A DNA stretch of 45,795 bases, taken from the NCBI GenBank assembly GCA_045648505.1, contig JAZROD010000018.1, positions 1 through 45,795 of the forward strand. Direction: 5' to 3'. Each line of letters begins with the position of its first letter. The first letter of the stretch is position 1. Below the pieces are notes generated by a model. It was given only the letters and a program-made list of their open reading frames with translations. It made no database searches and was not told where the DNA came from. Both the position numbers and the translations under genes were made by a program. Positions 16,677 to 25,247 of this stretch are shown piece after piece. This stretch comes from RGIG8700 sp045648505 (GTDB lineage Bacteria > Bacillota > Clostridia > RGIG6154).

Positions 16677-18202
16677 CGAATTGAAACCACTTTTATCTCC
16701 TTTTCACAAAGGATTATGTAACTATCTCCAACCTTTTCAACTCTTATTCTTTTTCCCATATACTCTTCTTTCTGACAAAATTCTTTAAACACCTCTTTTT
16801 CGAGAGGTTCATAAAGTTTTTCAGGAAGTGTTGTTTTTTCGTTGTTAAGCATAAAGTCCTGCACTAAAGCAAGCTTTGATTTTTCACCTAAATACTCGTA
16901 TAAGAATACATAAAGAGCACTTTTTGACAAAGGCGCATCCTTTTCCTTCTGCCACAATTTCTCTCCTATGTCCGAAAAGGTTTCAAAAGGTTTTTCTATA
17001 AGCTTAAGAGTGTTTTCGAAAGCCTTTGAATTGTAAATTCTGTCAACTGCATTTTCACATCTTTTGAGCTTTATGATTTCTTCTTTTGAAAGGGTGTTAG
17101 TTTCAAGCACCTCATAAGGTGCAAAAGTTGTTGTTATAATTCCGTATTTATCTGCTTCTTTTTTAAGTTTTGTGTTGTGAAGAAGCTTTAAAAATCCAAG
17201 CTGAAGCATATCAGGTTTCATTGAATATGCATAATCAAAACCTGCTTTAAATGTTTCATATGTTTCATAAGGAAGTCCTGCAATAAGGTCTGTGTGAAGA
17301 TGAACTTTCTTTGGGATTTTCATTATTCTTTCTTTAACTTTTTCAAGGTCGTAAACCCTTGAAATTGCTTTCATTGTGTCAAAGTTTGTTGTCTGTATTC
17401 CTGCTTCAACCTGAACAAAATCACTTGCTTTTTCAAGAAGAGCAATAAATCTGTCTGAGAGAAGTTGAGGTGCAATTTCAAAATGAAAATGAGTGCACTT
17501 TGTTTTGCTTATTATATGCTCAAGTATTTCGCATGCTCTTTCGTCATTTTCGTTGAAAGTTCTGTCCACAAATTTAACAAGTTTTACATTGTTTTCTATA
17601 AAGAAATCAATGCCTTTTTTCACATATTCCATCGAGAAAAATCTTGTTCTTCCCTGACTTGAAGAAAGACAATAACTGCAGTTAAAAATACATCCTCTTG
17701 AAGTTTCAAAATATATAATTTTATTTTCAAGTGCCTTTAAATCTTCTTTTTTGTATGGAAACTCAAGCTTTGTTAAGTCCACGGGAATTTCTGCATTTTC
17801 GCCATCTCTGTAAACCAGATTTGGTATTTCTTTAAAGTCTTTTCCGTCGCAAAGAGCTTTTATTGCATATTCTCCCTCGCCTTTTACAACACCGTCAATA
17901 AAAGAATTTTCAAGAATATTTTTACTGTTATATCCTGCCTCAGGACCGCCAAAAATAACAAGAGTATCCCTTACAGACTTTACCATTGAAGCAAGTCTTA
18001 AAGCATACTCTATGTTCCAGATATATGTAGAAAAACAAAGAATTTCAAAGTCTTTTTCGCAAAGCTTTGAGAATACTGAAAATATATCGTCATTTATACT
18101 GCATTCAAAAATTTCGCAGCCCGAAAACTCCCTGAAGTATCTTACCGCAAGGGAGGAATGAGAATATTTTGAATTCATTGCAACTATACATACTTTTTTC
18201 AA
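16673..18202 (-). CDS. B12-binding domain radical SAM protein with DUF4080-type C terminus
   Basis: A cobalamin-binding-like Rossmann domain (about 1-140, with LCFSTYIWNIEYAL and VIFGGPEAGYN) precedes a radical SAM core. The core has CIFNCSYC (the CxxxCxxC cluster motif) within ETSRG-CIFNCSYCLSS. The C-terminal region (about 350-509) resembles DUF4080. Such proteins modify unknown substrates. A GTG at 18211 is possible, but AAAGGTGA overlaps it and suits the TTG at 18202 (KKVCIVAMNSKYSH). The substrate is unknown, and the purine operon promoter sits in its 3' end. Confidence 0.85.
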   Translation of the reverse strand: MKKVCIVAMNSKYSHSSLAVRYFREFSGCEIFECSINDDIFSVFSKLCEKDFEILCFSTYIWNIEYALRLASMVKSVRDTLVIFGGPEAGYNSKNILENSFIDGVVKGEGEYAIKALCDGKDFKEIPNLVYRDGENAEIPVDLTKLEFPYKKEDLKALENKIIYFETSRGCIFNCSYCLSSSQGRTRFFSMEYVKKGIDFFIENNVKLVKFVDRTFNENDERACEILEHIISKTKCTHFHFEIAPQLLSDRFIALLEKASDFVQVEAGIQTTNFDTMKAISRVYDLEKVKERIMKIPKKVHLHTDLIAGLPYETYETFKAGFDYAYSMKPDMLQLGFLKLLHNTKLKKEADKYGIITTTFAPYEVLETNTLSKEEIIKLKRCENAVDRIYNSKAFENTLKLIEKPFETFSDIGEKLWQKEKDAPLSKSALYVFLYEYLGEKSKLALVQDFMLNNEKTTLPEKLYEPLEKEVFKEFCQKEEYMGKRIRVEKVGDSYIILCEKEIKVVSIR

Positions 18203-18235
18203 ATTAATCACCTTTTACATTTTAACACAAAGAAC

Positions 18236-18264
18236 TTGCAAACACAACAGAAAAAGTGTATAAT
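18236..18264 (+). promoter_or_regulatory. Promoter of the HisZ/HisRS-like gene
   Basis: TTGCAA (18236-18241) and TATAAT (18259-18264) are separated by 17 bp, about 30 nt before the gene start. Confidence 0.7.
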
Positions 18265-18297
18265 TATATATATTTTTAACGAAAGGTTGTTGATTGT

Positions 18298-19122
18298 ATG
18301 TCCATATCAGGAATGAAATGTAAATTATACAGAAAAATTGAAGATACTATTTTCAAAGTTGTTCAGTCTTATACCTTCGGTGAAATTATGACCGATGCAA
18401 AAGACTGTCTTGTTAAAGAATGTATCAAAGCGGTTAAAGAAGACCTTTGTGACGAAATCTTCCCTATAAGACTTTTAAACAAAAGCAAAAAGGAAAGAAT
18501 GGTTGCAGTTATTTTAGGTGAAGATAACATAAGAGCAGACGCTGAAATTTTATCACTTTCTGTTAACTCCATCCTTGCCGCAGGCATTAAAGAATTCAAA
18601 ATAACTTTAAGCCATAAAGCCAAAGACGATGACATGGTTGAAGAACTTTTTGAAATACTTGAGAGCTACGGTCTTTCAGATTTCATTGATGTTAATTTTG
18701 ATTATGAAGGCACAGACCTTGCAAACTCATTTGTTTTTGAATGTAAATATGATGACAAAGTTATTTTAAGAGGCGGTAAAGGATTTGACGGTTTTTCTTT
18801 CAGTTATGTAAGCTTTATGCCTGTTGAGCTTACTGAAATTATTTTCAACTCAAAAATCAAGGAACTTTCAGACCTTCCTGTTGCAGTTGTTGCCTCTACT
18901 TCTCCTGCAGATTCATATAAAGTTGCTTTCGGATTAAGAGCACAGGGTCTTAATGTCCGTGAATATTTAAAGACAACTTCTATGGTTGATGCCACAGAAT
19001 ATACCGAAGCTCTTGGCTCAACAATCTTAATATGGGTTGCAGAAGACAAAATCGTTATGAAAAATTTAAAAACAGGTGAAATGAGCGAAACCACCGCAGA
19101 AAAACTTCTGGGCGGTAAATAA
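18298..19122 (+). CDS. HisZ/HisRS-like protein, function unassigned
   Basis: The 274-residue protein resembles class II histidyl-tRNA synthetase paralogues. Residues about 80-105 (ADAEILSLSVNSILAAGIKEFKI region) match the HisZ/HisRS stretch for a helix and the following strand. Residues about 195-260 (LPVAVVASTSPADSYKVAFG, then LRAQGLNVREYL) resemble a class II anticodon-binding domain. Class II motif 2 and motif 3 arginines and the histidine-binding loops are not visible, so tRNA charging is unlikely. It could be a divergent regulatory subunit of ATP phosphoribosyltransferase (HisZ), but no his genes are nearby. It has its own promoter and is followed by a weak hairpin and repeat copy 2. Confidence 0.5.
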   Translation: MSISGMKCKLYRKIEDTIFKVVQSYTFGEIMTDAKDCLVKECIKAVKEDLCDEIFPIRLLNKSKKERMVAVILGEDNIRADAEILSLSVNSILAAGIKEFKITLSHKAKDDDMVEELFEILESYGLSDFIDVNFDYEGTDLANSFVFECKYDDKVILRGGKGFDGFSFSYVSFMPVELTEIIFNSKIKELSDLPVAVVASTSPADSYKVAFGLRAQGLNVREYLKTTSMVDATEYTEALGSTILIWVAEDKIVMKNLKTGEMSETTAEKLLGGK

Positions 19123-19169
19123 GAAAACCACCCAAAGGTCGGTTTTCGGTAGAACGCGTTTTTGCATTC

Positions 19170-19296
19170 GCAGGGTGTGAAAACGCAATGATATTTTGAC
19201 AAAGTTCGCCGTAGCATATTGTAATATGTGAGGCAGAACTTTGTTAAAAAGCCACCGTTTTAGACGGTGGCGGTAGGATGCGTTTTCACATCCTGC
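19170..19296. repeat. Structured repeat element, copy 2
   Basis: The outer stem is 18 bp with one wobble, GCAGGGTGTGAAAACGCA (19170-19187) with its partner at 19279-19296. Hairpin A pairs TTTTGACAAAGTTC (19194-19207) with GAACTTTGTTAAAA (19236-19249) around CGTAG, CATATTGTAATATG and TGAGGC, identical to copy 1. Hairpin B is GCCACCG/CGGTGGC (19251-19271), followed on the minus strand by five Ts. No minus-strand gene needs ending here, so a pure terminator role does not explain this copy. It fills the gap between the HisZ-like gene and murT. Confidence 0.75.
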
Positions 19297-19374
19297 AAGG
19301 GGGTATATAGTGTTACCTTGTGAGGTACTAATATTATTGGCTAAAAAATTGTTATTTATACATTGGAGGATAAA

Positions 19375-20706
19375 ATGAAATTTTATTTTACAGTTTTTGT
19401 TTGTAAAATTTTTATATTTTTGCTTAAACTTATGGGCAAAAAGGCAACTTCAGCACCGGGGAAGCTTGCTTTTAAGCTTTATCCTGAAATTTTAAAGGAA
19501 TATCAGGGCAGAGTTAAAAAAGAGATTATTGCGGTTATGGGAACTAACGGTAAAACCACTACAAATAATTTACTTGCCGACTTTTTCGAAGAAGCAGGGT
19601 TTAATGTGGTTTGCAACAGAGTGGGCGCAAATATGGACGAGGGTTCTTTGGTTGCATTTTTAAACAAAACATCTTTGTTTGGAAGAACGAATATTGATTA
19701 CGCTTGTCTTGAAATGGACGAGGGATGGGCAGAATACATTTTAAATTTCATTACCCCACACAAAATTTTAATTACAAATCTTTTCAATGATCAGCTTGAC
19801 AGATACGGAAGCATTGAAAACACAATGGAGTTTTTAAAGAAAGCCATAAGAAAAGCACCTAATGCTACACTTGTTTTAAATGCAGACGATCCTATCACCT
19901 GTTCACTGGCAACAGAGTTTAAAAACGAAAAAATTTACTATGGAATAAATGAAAAAACCAAAGAAGCAGAAGGCGTTTTAAAAGAAGGAAAAGACTGTTT
20001 CATCTGCGGACAACCACTTGAATATGAGATAAGGCATTTTAATCAGCTTGGCACTTATAAATGCACCTGCGGATTTAAAAGACCTGATGCTAAATATACT
20101 GCTAAAGATATTTCCCTTTTCCCAATTCTTGATTTTACACTTGATGGTTTTGGCTCTATTTCCTTGAACTCAAGAGGACTTTACAATATTTATAATGTTC
20201 TTGCTTCTTTTTCAGTTGCAGACTTATGCGGTGTCTCTTTTGAAGCGGTTAAAAGCTCAATAGAAAAATTCAAGCCACAGACCGGAAGAATGGAAAAGCT
20301 TTCTATTAAAGGAAAAGAAGCATATCTTTTACTTGCAAAAAACCCTGCAGGGTTTAATGTTTCAATTTCTGCCATTTCAGCAGACACAAGAAAGAAAGAT
20401 GTTTACCTTGCAGTTAATAACAGAATTTCAGACGGTGTTGATGTTTCCTGGCTCAAGGATGTGGACTTTGCTCCCCTTATAAATGAAAACACTTTGTCAT
20501 TCACTTTATCAGGAACACAGACAATTCCAACCGAAGAAAGATTAAAAGAACAAAGTGCCGAAAACATTTCCTCTTTCGAAAACATCAAAGAAGCACTTGA
20601 AAATATTATTTCAAAAAGTGACGGCGAGGTTATTTATCTCCTTGCAAACTACACTGCTCTTTATGAAACGAAAGACAAAATTGATGAGTTAGGAATTAGG
20701 AATTAG
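19375..20706 (+). CDS. murT: MurT-type lipid II isoglutaminyl synthase subunit
   Basis: The 443-residue Mur ligase homologue has an N-terminal hydrophobic segment, the ATP loop VMGTNGKTTTNNLL, DEGWAEYIL, and the MurT Cys4 zinc ribbon (CFICGQ ... YKCTCGF). A C-terminal DUF1727 domain follows (about 290-440). MurT activates the D-Glu carboxylate of lipid II for amidation by ammonia from the partner amidotransferase GatD. ATG at 19375 was chosen because GGAGG lies 6 nt upstream. gatD normally follows murT but is absent here. The last codons and the TAG stop lie inside a TTAGGA repeat (20688-20719), so the C terminus may have been altered. Confidence 0.9.
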   Translation: MKFYFTVFVCKIFIFLLKLMGKKATSAPGKLAFKLYPEILKEYQGRVKKEIIAVMGTNGKTTTNNLLADFFEEAGFNVVCNRVGANMDEGSLVAFLNKTSLFGRTNIDYACLEMDEGWAEYILNFITPHKILITNLFNDQLDRYGSIENTMEFLKKAIRKAPNATLVLNADDPITCSLATEFKNEKIYYGINEKTKEAEGVLKEGKDCFICGQPLEYEIRHFNQLGTYKCTCGFKRPDAKYTAKDISLFPILDFTLDGFGSISLNSRGLYNIYNVLASFSVADLCGVSFEAVKSSIEKFKPQTGRMEKLSIKGKEAYLLLAKNPAGFNVSISAISADTRKKDVYLAVNNRISDGVDVSWLKDVDFAPLINENTLSFTLSGTQTIPTEERLKEQSAENISSFENIKEALENIISKSDGEVIYLLANYTALYETKDKIDELGIRN

Positions 20707-20719
20707 GAGTTAGGAATTA
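20688..20719 (+). repeat. Heptad repeat TTAGGAR, four units
   Basis: GTTAGGA, ATTAGGA, ATTAGGA, GTTAGGA occur in tandem. They overlap the 3' end of murT and supply its stop codon. A related run in the opposite orientation lies at 21631-21663. Confidence 0.8.
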
Positions 20720-20745
20720 TTCTTATTTCCAAAAAAATGTATCAA

Positions 20746-20775
20746 AAAAGAGTTCCTTTTACAAGGAACTCTTTT
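20746..20775. terminator. Bidirectional terminator between murT and the AraC-type gene
   Basis: AAAAGAGTTCCTT (20746-20758) pairs perfectly with AAGGAACTCTTTT (20763-20775) around TTAC. A-tract and T-tract arms allow termination in both directions. Confidence 0.88.
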
Positions 20776-20777
20776 AT

Positions 20778-21275
20778 TTATTCTATATTATTATTGTAAT
20801 CATCTTCTGCCCTTTTGTCTTTAAGTTTCTGACTTCTTGGTTTATATATACACAGATACAAATTTTTTAAAAACAAATGTGCTATAGCTGTATGCAATCC
20901 ATTCTCACTTTGAAGTACATCAAAAAAATTAAACATTTGTTCCTTACAGTATGTGCCTGAATATTTTCTTTTTTTGTCAAACAACTCCGAAACCGCATCC
21001 CCAATATGAGGAGTATATGCAAGATAAATTCGTTCTGCATAATCATTTGATGTCAAAACAACATTTTCCCAAGGTTTAAACAAAAATGCATCTCCCTGTT
21101 TGAATTTTATTTTTTTATTGTTAATTACATAATACCCCTTACCTTTAGAAATATATTCAAACAACATAAGACCATACCTATCATCAAGAATGTTACCTTT
21201 GCTGTCGATACCAAATACTAATTTAAGTTTACTGTCATACATTTCGATAGAATTCACAAAATCTTCTTTATACAC
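20778..21275 (-). CDS. AraC-type cupin sensor domain protein without HTH
   Basis: The 165-residue protein matches the N-terminal ligand-binding cupin of AraC-family regulators, with LMLFEYISKGKGYYVINNKK-type beta strands and GDAFLFKPWENV, the usual hydrophobic turn. AraC regulators normally continue with about 100 residues of two helix-turn-helix motifs; here the frame ends in KDKRAEDDYNNNIE with no DNA-binding domain. The start is GTG behind AAGGGG. It may be a decaying regulator or a stand-alone sensor. It lies in a repeat island just downstream of a 6S-like RNA, which ends 20 bp before it. Confidence 0.6.
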   Translation of the reverse strand: MYKEDFVNSIEMYDSKLKLVFGIDSKGNILDDRYGLMLFEYISKGKGYYVINNKKIKFKQGDAFLFKPWENVVLTSNDYAERIYLAYTPHIGDAVSELFDKKRKYSGTYCKEQMFNFFDVLQSENGLHTAIAHLFLKNLYLCIYKPRSQKLKDKRAEDDYNNNIE

Positions 21276-21295
21276 TTATATTTTCCCCTTAAATT

Positions 21296-21486
21296 AAAAA
21301 ATGCGCCCACCGAAGCAGACGCATAAAAAACGCAAACTCCGATAGTCGCCAAACCAATTCAATTTGAACAGAGTAAATACTATGCCAAATCTGCTAGAAT
21401 TTGCATTTTTAACAAATTTCATAGATTTAGCATACGCAAAAAAGAGTATAAAAATACCCCTGTTCAAAATATTAAATTGATTTGGC
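21296..21486 (-). ncRNA. 6S-like structured RNA
   Basis: A 191-nt RNA is predicted between a promoter and a terminator. The 5' end GCCAAATCAATT (from 21486) pairs with AATTGGTTTGGC (ending at 21348). After a small internal loop TTGAACAG pairs with CTGTTCAA, then comes a large asymmetric bubble (about 25 and 9 nt). A 12-bp helix (TATGCTAAATCT with AGATTTGGCATA) and an A/T-rich terminal loop follow. A long rod with a central bubble near the start site is the layout of 6S RNA, the RNA polymerase inhibitor. The 3' terminator is ATGCGTCTGC-TTCG-GTGGGCGCAT plus five Ts (21296-21324). The class is inferred from shape only. Confidence 0.5.
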
Positions 21487-21493
21487 AATTCAT

Positions 21494-21522
21494 ATTTTAT
21501 CACATTAAAATGAATTTGTAAA
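21494..21522 (-). promoter_or_regulatory. Promoter of the 6S-like RNA
   Basis: On the minus strand, TTTACA (21522-21517) and TAAAAT (21499-21494) have a 17-bp spacer. The predicted start coincides with the first base of the closing helix at about 21486. Confidence 0.75.
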
Positions 21523-21560
21523 GAAGTTCCTTTTCAATATGTGCTGCCGCAAAATATAAA

Positions 21561-21622
21561 CGATATTCTCGCTATGCTCGAGAGATATTGAATGTTTCAC
21601 ATTCAAAGATATTGCTTCGCAC
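21561..21622. repeat. Degenerate short-hairpin repeat array
   Basis: GATATT-type boxes alternate with palindromes (CTCGCTATGCTCGAG, GAATGTTTCACATTC, TTGCTTCGCA). It is the same style as the array at the left edge of the window. Confidence 0.5.
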
Positions 21623-21630
21623 AGTGGGCA

Positions 21631-21695
21631 ACTCCTCACTTCTAACTTCTAACTCCTAACTTTACGGGCGAGCACACAGGCATCGCCCCTACGAC
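21631..21695. repeat. Inverted heptad repeat plus GC-rich hairpin repeat
   Basis: On the minus strand, GTTAGGA, GTTAGAA, GTTAGAA and GTGAGGA occur in tandem (21631-21663), an inverted counterpart of 20688-20719. It abuts a more GC-rich hairpin, GGGCGAGCACACAGGCATCG with CCCC after it, which looks like a dispersed clostridial repeat. Confidence 0.6.
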
Positions 21696-21728
21696 TTTAC
21701 ACCCCGTCTGCTTTACAGAAAAGATGAA

Positions 21729-21933
21729 ATATTTCCCATAAATTGTTGATAAAAGTTTTCCTCAAATTGTGGAAAACTTTTATTTTATAGCTTGTTTTTG
21801 GGTATTTTCTGGGGAAAAGTTGGTGGAAAACTGCAAAAGTTCGTGGAAAACCTTGTTTTACAAGCTATCGGTTTTATACACAAAAACAACCCTGTAAAGC
21901 CATTTGCTTTACAGGGTTTTCTGTGGGAAATAT
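21729..21933. other. Nested inverted repeats with a DnaA-box cluster and the mfd terminator
   Basis: Outer arms ATATTTCCCA (21729-21738) and TGGGAAATAT (21924-21933) enclose three further hairpins. These are ATAAAAGTTTTCC/GGAAAACTTTTAT, ATAGCTTGT (21788) with ACAAGCTAT (21860), and AACCCTGTAAAGC/GCTTTACAGGGTT (21888-21918), the last being the probable mfd terminator on the minus strand. Exact DnaA-box matches are TGTGGAAAA (21768-21776) and TTATACACA (21874-21882). One-mismatch boxes lie at 21744, 21822, 21842 and 21922. Confidence 0.55.
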
Positions 21934-24900
21934 CATAAATTTATGGTTTCGAGCATAGATTTTATGTTGCCCAGCAACTGATTTTTAATCATTTTTGTTG
22001 GTTTGTAAATAAGGGTTGTTGTGTTTTTGGAATTGGAGAAATAATACTGCACTCTATCCTTTGCTACAAAGTCAAACATCTTCTGCATAGGTGTATTTGG
22101 TGTTAATTTAAACAACACCATTTCTCCCTTTTGCACCACATCTGAAATTGAAAGTTTTTTTGCAAGTTCTTTTATGATAACGCTTTCAATCAAGTTATCA
22201 ACTGCAGTTGGTAATTTTCCGAAACGGTCTTCAATTTCGTTTTTCATATCCTTTGCTTCTTCTTCACTTGTAATTGAAGCTATTGCTTTATAAACATCAA
22301 TTCTTGTTTTTCGGTCTGTTATATAACTTTCAGGAATAAAACAGTTGATGCTCAAATCAATTGAAACAGGTGTTTCTTCAATAGGGTCACTGTTGTTTTT
22401 AATCTTATCAACCGCTTCTTTCAAAAGGTCGCAATAAAGCTCATAACCAACCTGATTTATGTGTCCGTGTTGTCTTGTTCCGAGAACACTTCCCGCACCT
22501 CTTATTTCTAGGTCTCTCATTGCAATTTTTATACCTGAACCAAATTCTGTAAATTCTTTAATTGCCTTAAGTCTTTTTTCTGCAATTTCATCAATTATCT
22601 TATCACGGCGAACGGTCAAATAGGCATAGGCAAGTCTTGATGAACGGCCTACTCTTCCCCTTAACTGATAAAGCTGTGAAAGACCAAATTTGTCTGCATC
22701 TTCAATTATTATTGTGTTTATGTTAGGCATATCAAGACCTGTTTCAATAATAGTTGTGCAGATTAAAATATCATACTCTTTATTTAAAACTCCAAGCATA
22801 ATTGTTTCAAGCTCGGTTTCACTCATTTTACCGTGTGCAACTGCAATCCTTGCTTCAGGCACAAGCTTGTTTATTTTTCCTGCTACAGACTCAATATTTT
22901 CAACTCTGTTATGAAGATAATAAACCTGACCACCTCTTGCCATTTCTCTTGTTATTGCAGTTTTTATGGCTTCGCTGTTATATTCCATAACATAGGTCTG
23001 CACCGGATGTCTGTCTTCAGGAGGATCGCTTAAAACACTCATATCACGAAGTCCGTTCATTGCCATATTAAGTGTTCTTGGTATTGGTGTTGCAGAAAGG
23101 GTTAAAACATCAACATTAGTTTTCATTGCCTTTATTTTTTCTTTGTGCTTAACACCAAATCTTTGTTCTTCGTCTATAATAAGAAGTCCTAAATCCTTGA
23201 ACTTAATATCATCCTGAATAATTCTGTGAGTTCCTATTATAATATCAACTTTTCCTTTTTTAAGGTCATCTATAATTTGTGTTTGTTGCTTTTTATTACG
23301 GAATCTGCTTAACATTTCCACTTTAACAGGAAAATCTTTCATTCTGTTTACGAAAGAGTCATACTGCTGTTGTGCAAGAAGGGTTGTTGGCACTAAATAC
23401 GCAACCTGTTTTGAATCCATAACCGCCTTGAATGCACCTCTTATTGCGATTTCTGTTTTTCCGTAACCAACATCACCGCAGATAAGACGGTCCATAGGTT
23501 TTTCGGATTCCATATCAAACTTAACACTTTTTATGGCTTTTAACTGGTCATCTGTTTCAACATAGGCAAAAGTCTTTTCAAACTCTGCCTGCATATCTGT
23601 ATCTGTACCAAACTGAAAACCTTTTTCCTGCTGTCTTTTTGCATATAAATCAATAAGCTCCTGAGCAAGAACTTCAAGGGATTTTTTAACCTTTGTTTTT
23701 GCAGTTGCCCACTCTGTCCCCCCAAGCTTATTTACTTTTATTCCTTCTTCTGCACCTATATATTTGCTGATTAAATCAAGCTGATTTACGGGCACATACA
23801 AGATATCATTGCCCTTATATTTAATTTTAAGATAATCTTTTGTTACATTGTCAATAACAAGCTGATGTATTCCTTTGTATACACCTATTCCGTGATATCT
23901 GTGAACAACAAAATCACCTTCGTTTATATCAGAAATGCTTCTTATATTCCCTTTAGGTCTTATGGCTTTTTTCTTTGGTGTAACCGAAGATGCAATAGCT
24001 CTGTCCGAAACAAAAGCAGTTTTTGTTTCGGGATATTCAAAGCCGAATCTTAAATTCTTTTCTACTAATGTAACCTGACCTTCAATGGGAGCTTTTTTAA
24101 GCTCTTTTTCAAAAGTTGCAATAATTGAATTTGATATAAACTGTGAAATAAGCTGCTTTGCCCTTACTTCATTTCCGCAAGGAAAAATTATGCTATATCC
24201 TTTTCTTAAATAAAACTCAAGGTCATCGCAAAGAAGTGCAAAATCGCCGTTATATACAGGCATAGACTTTGCAGGAAGATTAACTTTTGCCTGGGGATAG
24301 AGACCTTTGGCACTTATTGAAAGGTTTGAAAAACCAACTGTAAAAATATCGGTTTCTGTTATTTTACTGTAGCTTTCCATATAATATGAAACTTCTTTTT
24401 GCTTTTTGGAAAGCTTATACTCCTTTTCAAGTGCTGATGTTATACTGTCCGCCAAATCTTTTTGTGCATTTTCATAGGAAGAAATACACTGATGTGGTTC
24501 ATCTATGACAATAATATAATCTTCAAGATAGTCAAAAATAAGACTTTCTCTCACTGCAAAATCTTCCGATGCAGGAGAAACCGAAATCTCTTTCACTTTT
24601 TCAACAGAGCGTTGAGTTGACGGGTCTATTTTTCTTACAGACTCTATTTCTTCGTCAAAAAATTCAATTCTGTATGCAAAGTCTCCAGTAAAAGGAAATA
24701 CATCAAGTATTCCGCCTCTTACTGCGAACTGTCCCTTTCCTTCAACCTCGTGCTCTCTTCTGTAGCCAAGCTTTACAAGTCTTTCGGTAACGCTTGCAAT
24801 TTCATAAACAAGACCTTCTTTAAACAAAAATGTATTGTTGATAAAACTATCTTTTGCTACTATTTTCTGTGCAACTGCTTCAATGGTTGTAACAATTATT

Positions 24901-25247
24901 TTTTTATCTTTGGAATAAACAAGATTATTAAGCGTGTTTATTCTCTCTTTTGTACTGTTGTTACTGTCTGCCTCAATTGAATAAAATCTGTATTCTCTTG
25001 CAGGATAGGTCAGAACATCTTCTTCGGTAAAAAACGAAAAATCTTCTGCAATAAAAGAAGATGAAAGTGAATCTGCCGAAATATATAAAAGTCCTTTATC
25101 AAGTTTACGGCAGAGAGAAAAAGCCAAATGCACCTTTTGCGATTCGGCTGTTGATGTAACCCTTACGGGTGTTATATTTTCCTTATGATACTTTAAAAGT
25201 TCCTGAAAACCGCTTTGATTTTCAGCTATTTCAATAAAACCTTTCAT
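21933..25247 (-). CDS. mfd: Transcription-repair coupling factor
   Basis: Mfd (1104 residues) removes RNA polymerase stalled at DNA lesions and recruits UvrA. It has an N-terminal UvrB-like region (GQFAVRGGILDVFPF), the RNA-polymerase-interacting domain (DINEGDFVVHRYHGIGVYKG), and a RecG-like motor with Walker A GDVGYGKTEIAIRGAF, DEEQRFGV and TLSATPIPRTL. QLRGRVGRS and a C-terminal TRCF domain follow. The ATG overlaps the pth stop by 4 bp. The pth-mfd pair is conserved in Firmicutes. Length is slightly short of the usual 1150. Confidence 0.97.
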   Translation of the reverse strand: MKGFIEIAENQSGFQELLKYHKENITPVRVTSTAESQKVHLAFSLCRKLDKGLLYISADSLSSSFIAEDFSFFTEEDVLTYPAREYRFYSIEADSNNSTKERINTLNNLVYSKDKKIIVTTIEAVAQKIVAKDSFINNTFLFKEGLVYEIASVTERLVKLGYRREHEVEGKGQFAVRGGILDVFPFTGDFAYRIEFFDEEIESVRKIDPSTQRSVEKVKEISVSPASEDFAVRESLIFDYLEDYIIVIDEPHQCISSYENAQKDLADSITSALEKEYKLSKKQKEVSYYMESYSKITETDIFTVGFSNLSISAKGLYPQAKVNLPAKSMPVYNGDFALLCDDLEFYLRKGYSIIFPCGNEVRAKQLISQFISNSIIATFEKELKKAPIEGQVTLVEKNLRFGFEYPETKTAFVSDRAIASSVTPKKKAIRPKGNIRSISDINEGDFVVHRYHGIGVYKGIHQLVIDNVTKDYLKIKYKGNDILYVPVNQLDLISKYIGAEEGIKVNKLGGTEWATAKTKVKKSLEVLAQELIDLYAKRQQEKGFQFGTDTDMQAEFEKTFAYVETDDQLKAIKSVKFDMESEKPMDRLICGDVGYGKTEIAIRGAFKAVMDSKQVAYLVPTTLLAQQQYDSFVNRMKDFPVKVEMLSRFRNKKQQTQIIDDLKKGKVDIIIGTHRIIQDDIKFKDLGLLIIDEEQRFGVKHKEKIKAMKTNVDVLTLSATPIPRTLNMAMNGLRDMSVLSDPPEDRHPVQTYVMEYNSEAIKTAITREMARGGQVYYLHNRVENIESVAGKINKLVPEARIAVAHGKMSETELETIMLGVLNKEYDILICTTIIETGLDMPNINTIIIEDADKFGLSQLYQLRGRVGRSSRLAYAYLTVRRDKIIDEIAEKRLKAIKEFTEFGSGIKIAMRDLEIRGAGSVLGTRQHGHINQVGYELYCDLLKEAVDKIKNNSDPIEETPVSIDLSINCFIPESYITDRKTRIDVYKAIASITSEEEAKDMKNEIEDRFGKLPTAVDNLIESVIIKELAKKLSISDVVQKGEMVLFKLTPNTPMQKMFDFVAKDRVQYYFSNSKNTTTLIYKPTKMIKNQLLGNIKSMLETINL

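Noticed and set aside
16609..16680. Purine riboswitch or PurBox before purE
   Set aside because: The leader is about 30-40 nt, too short for the aptamer, and no CCGAAC-type box is seen.
21294..21503. 69-residue minus-strand frame upstream of the AraC-type gene
   Set aside because: It lies entirely within the predicted 6S-like RNA, its ATG lies between the -10 and -35 side of that promoter's downstream region, and the helices explain the sequence better than coding does.
21729..21933. Chromosomal origin oriC
   Set aside because: dnaA, dnaN and rpmH are absent, and the boxes lie in the 3' region of mfd. It was kept only as a DnaA-box cluster.
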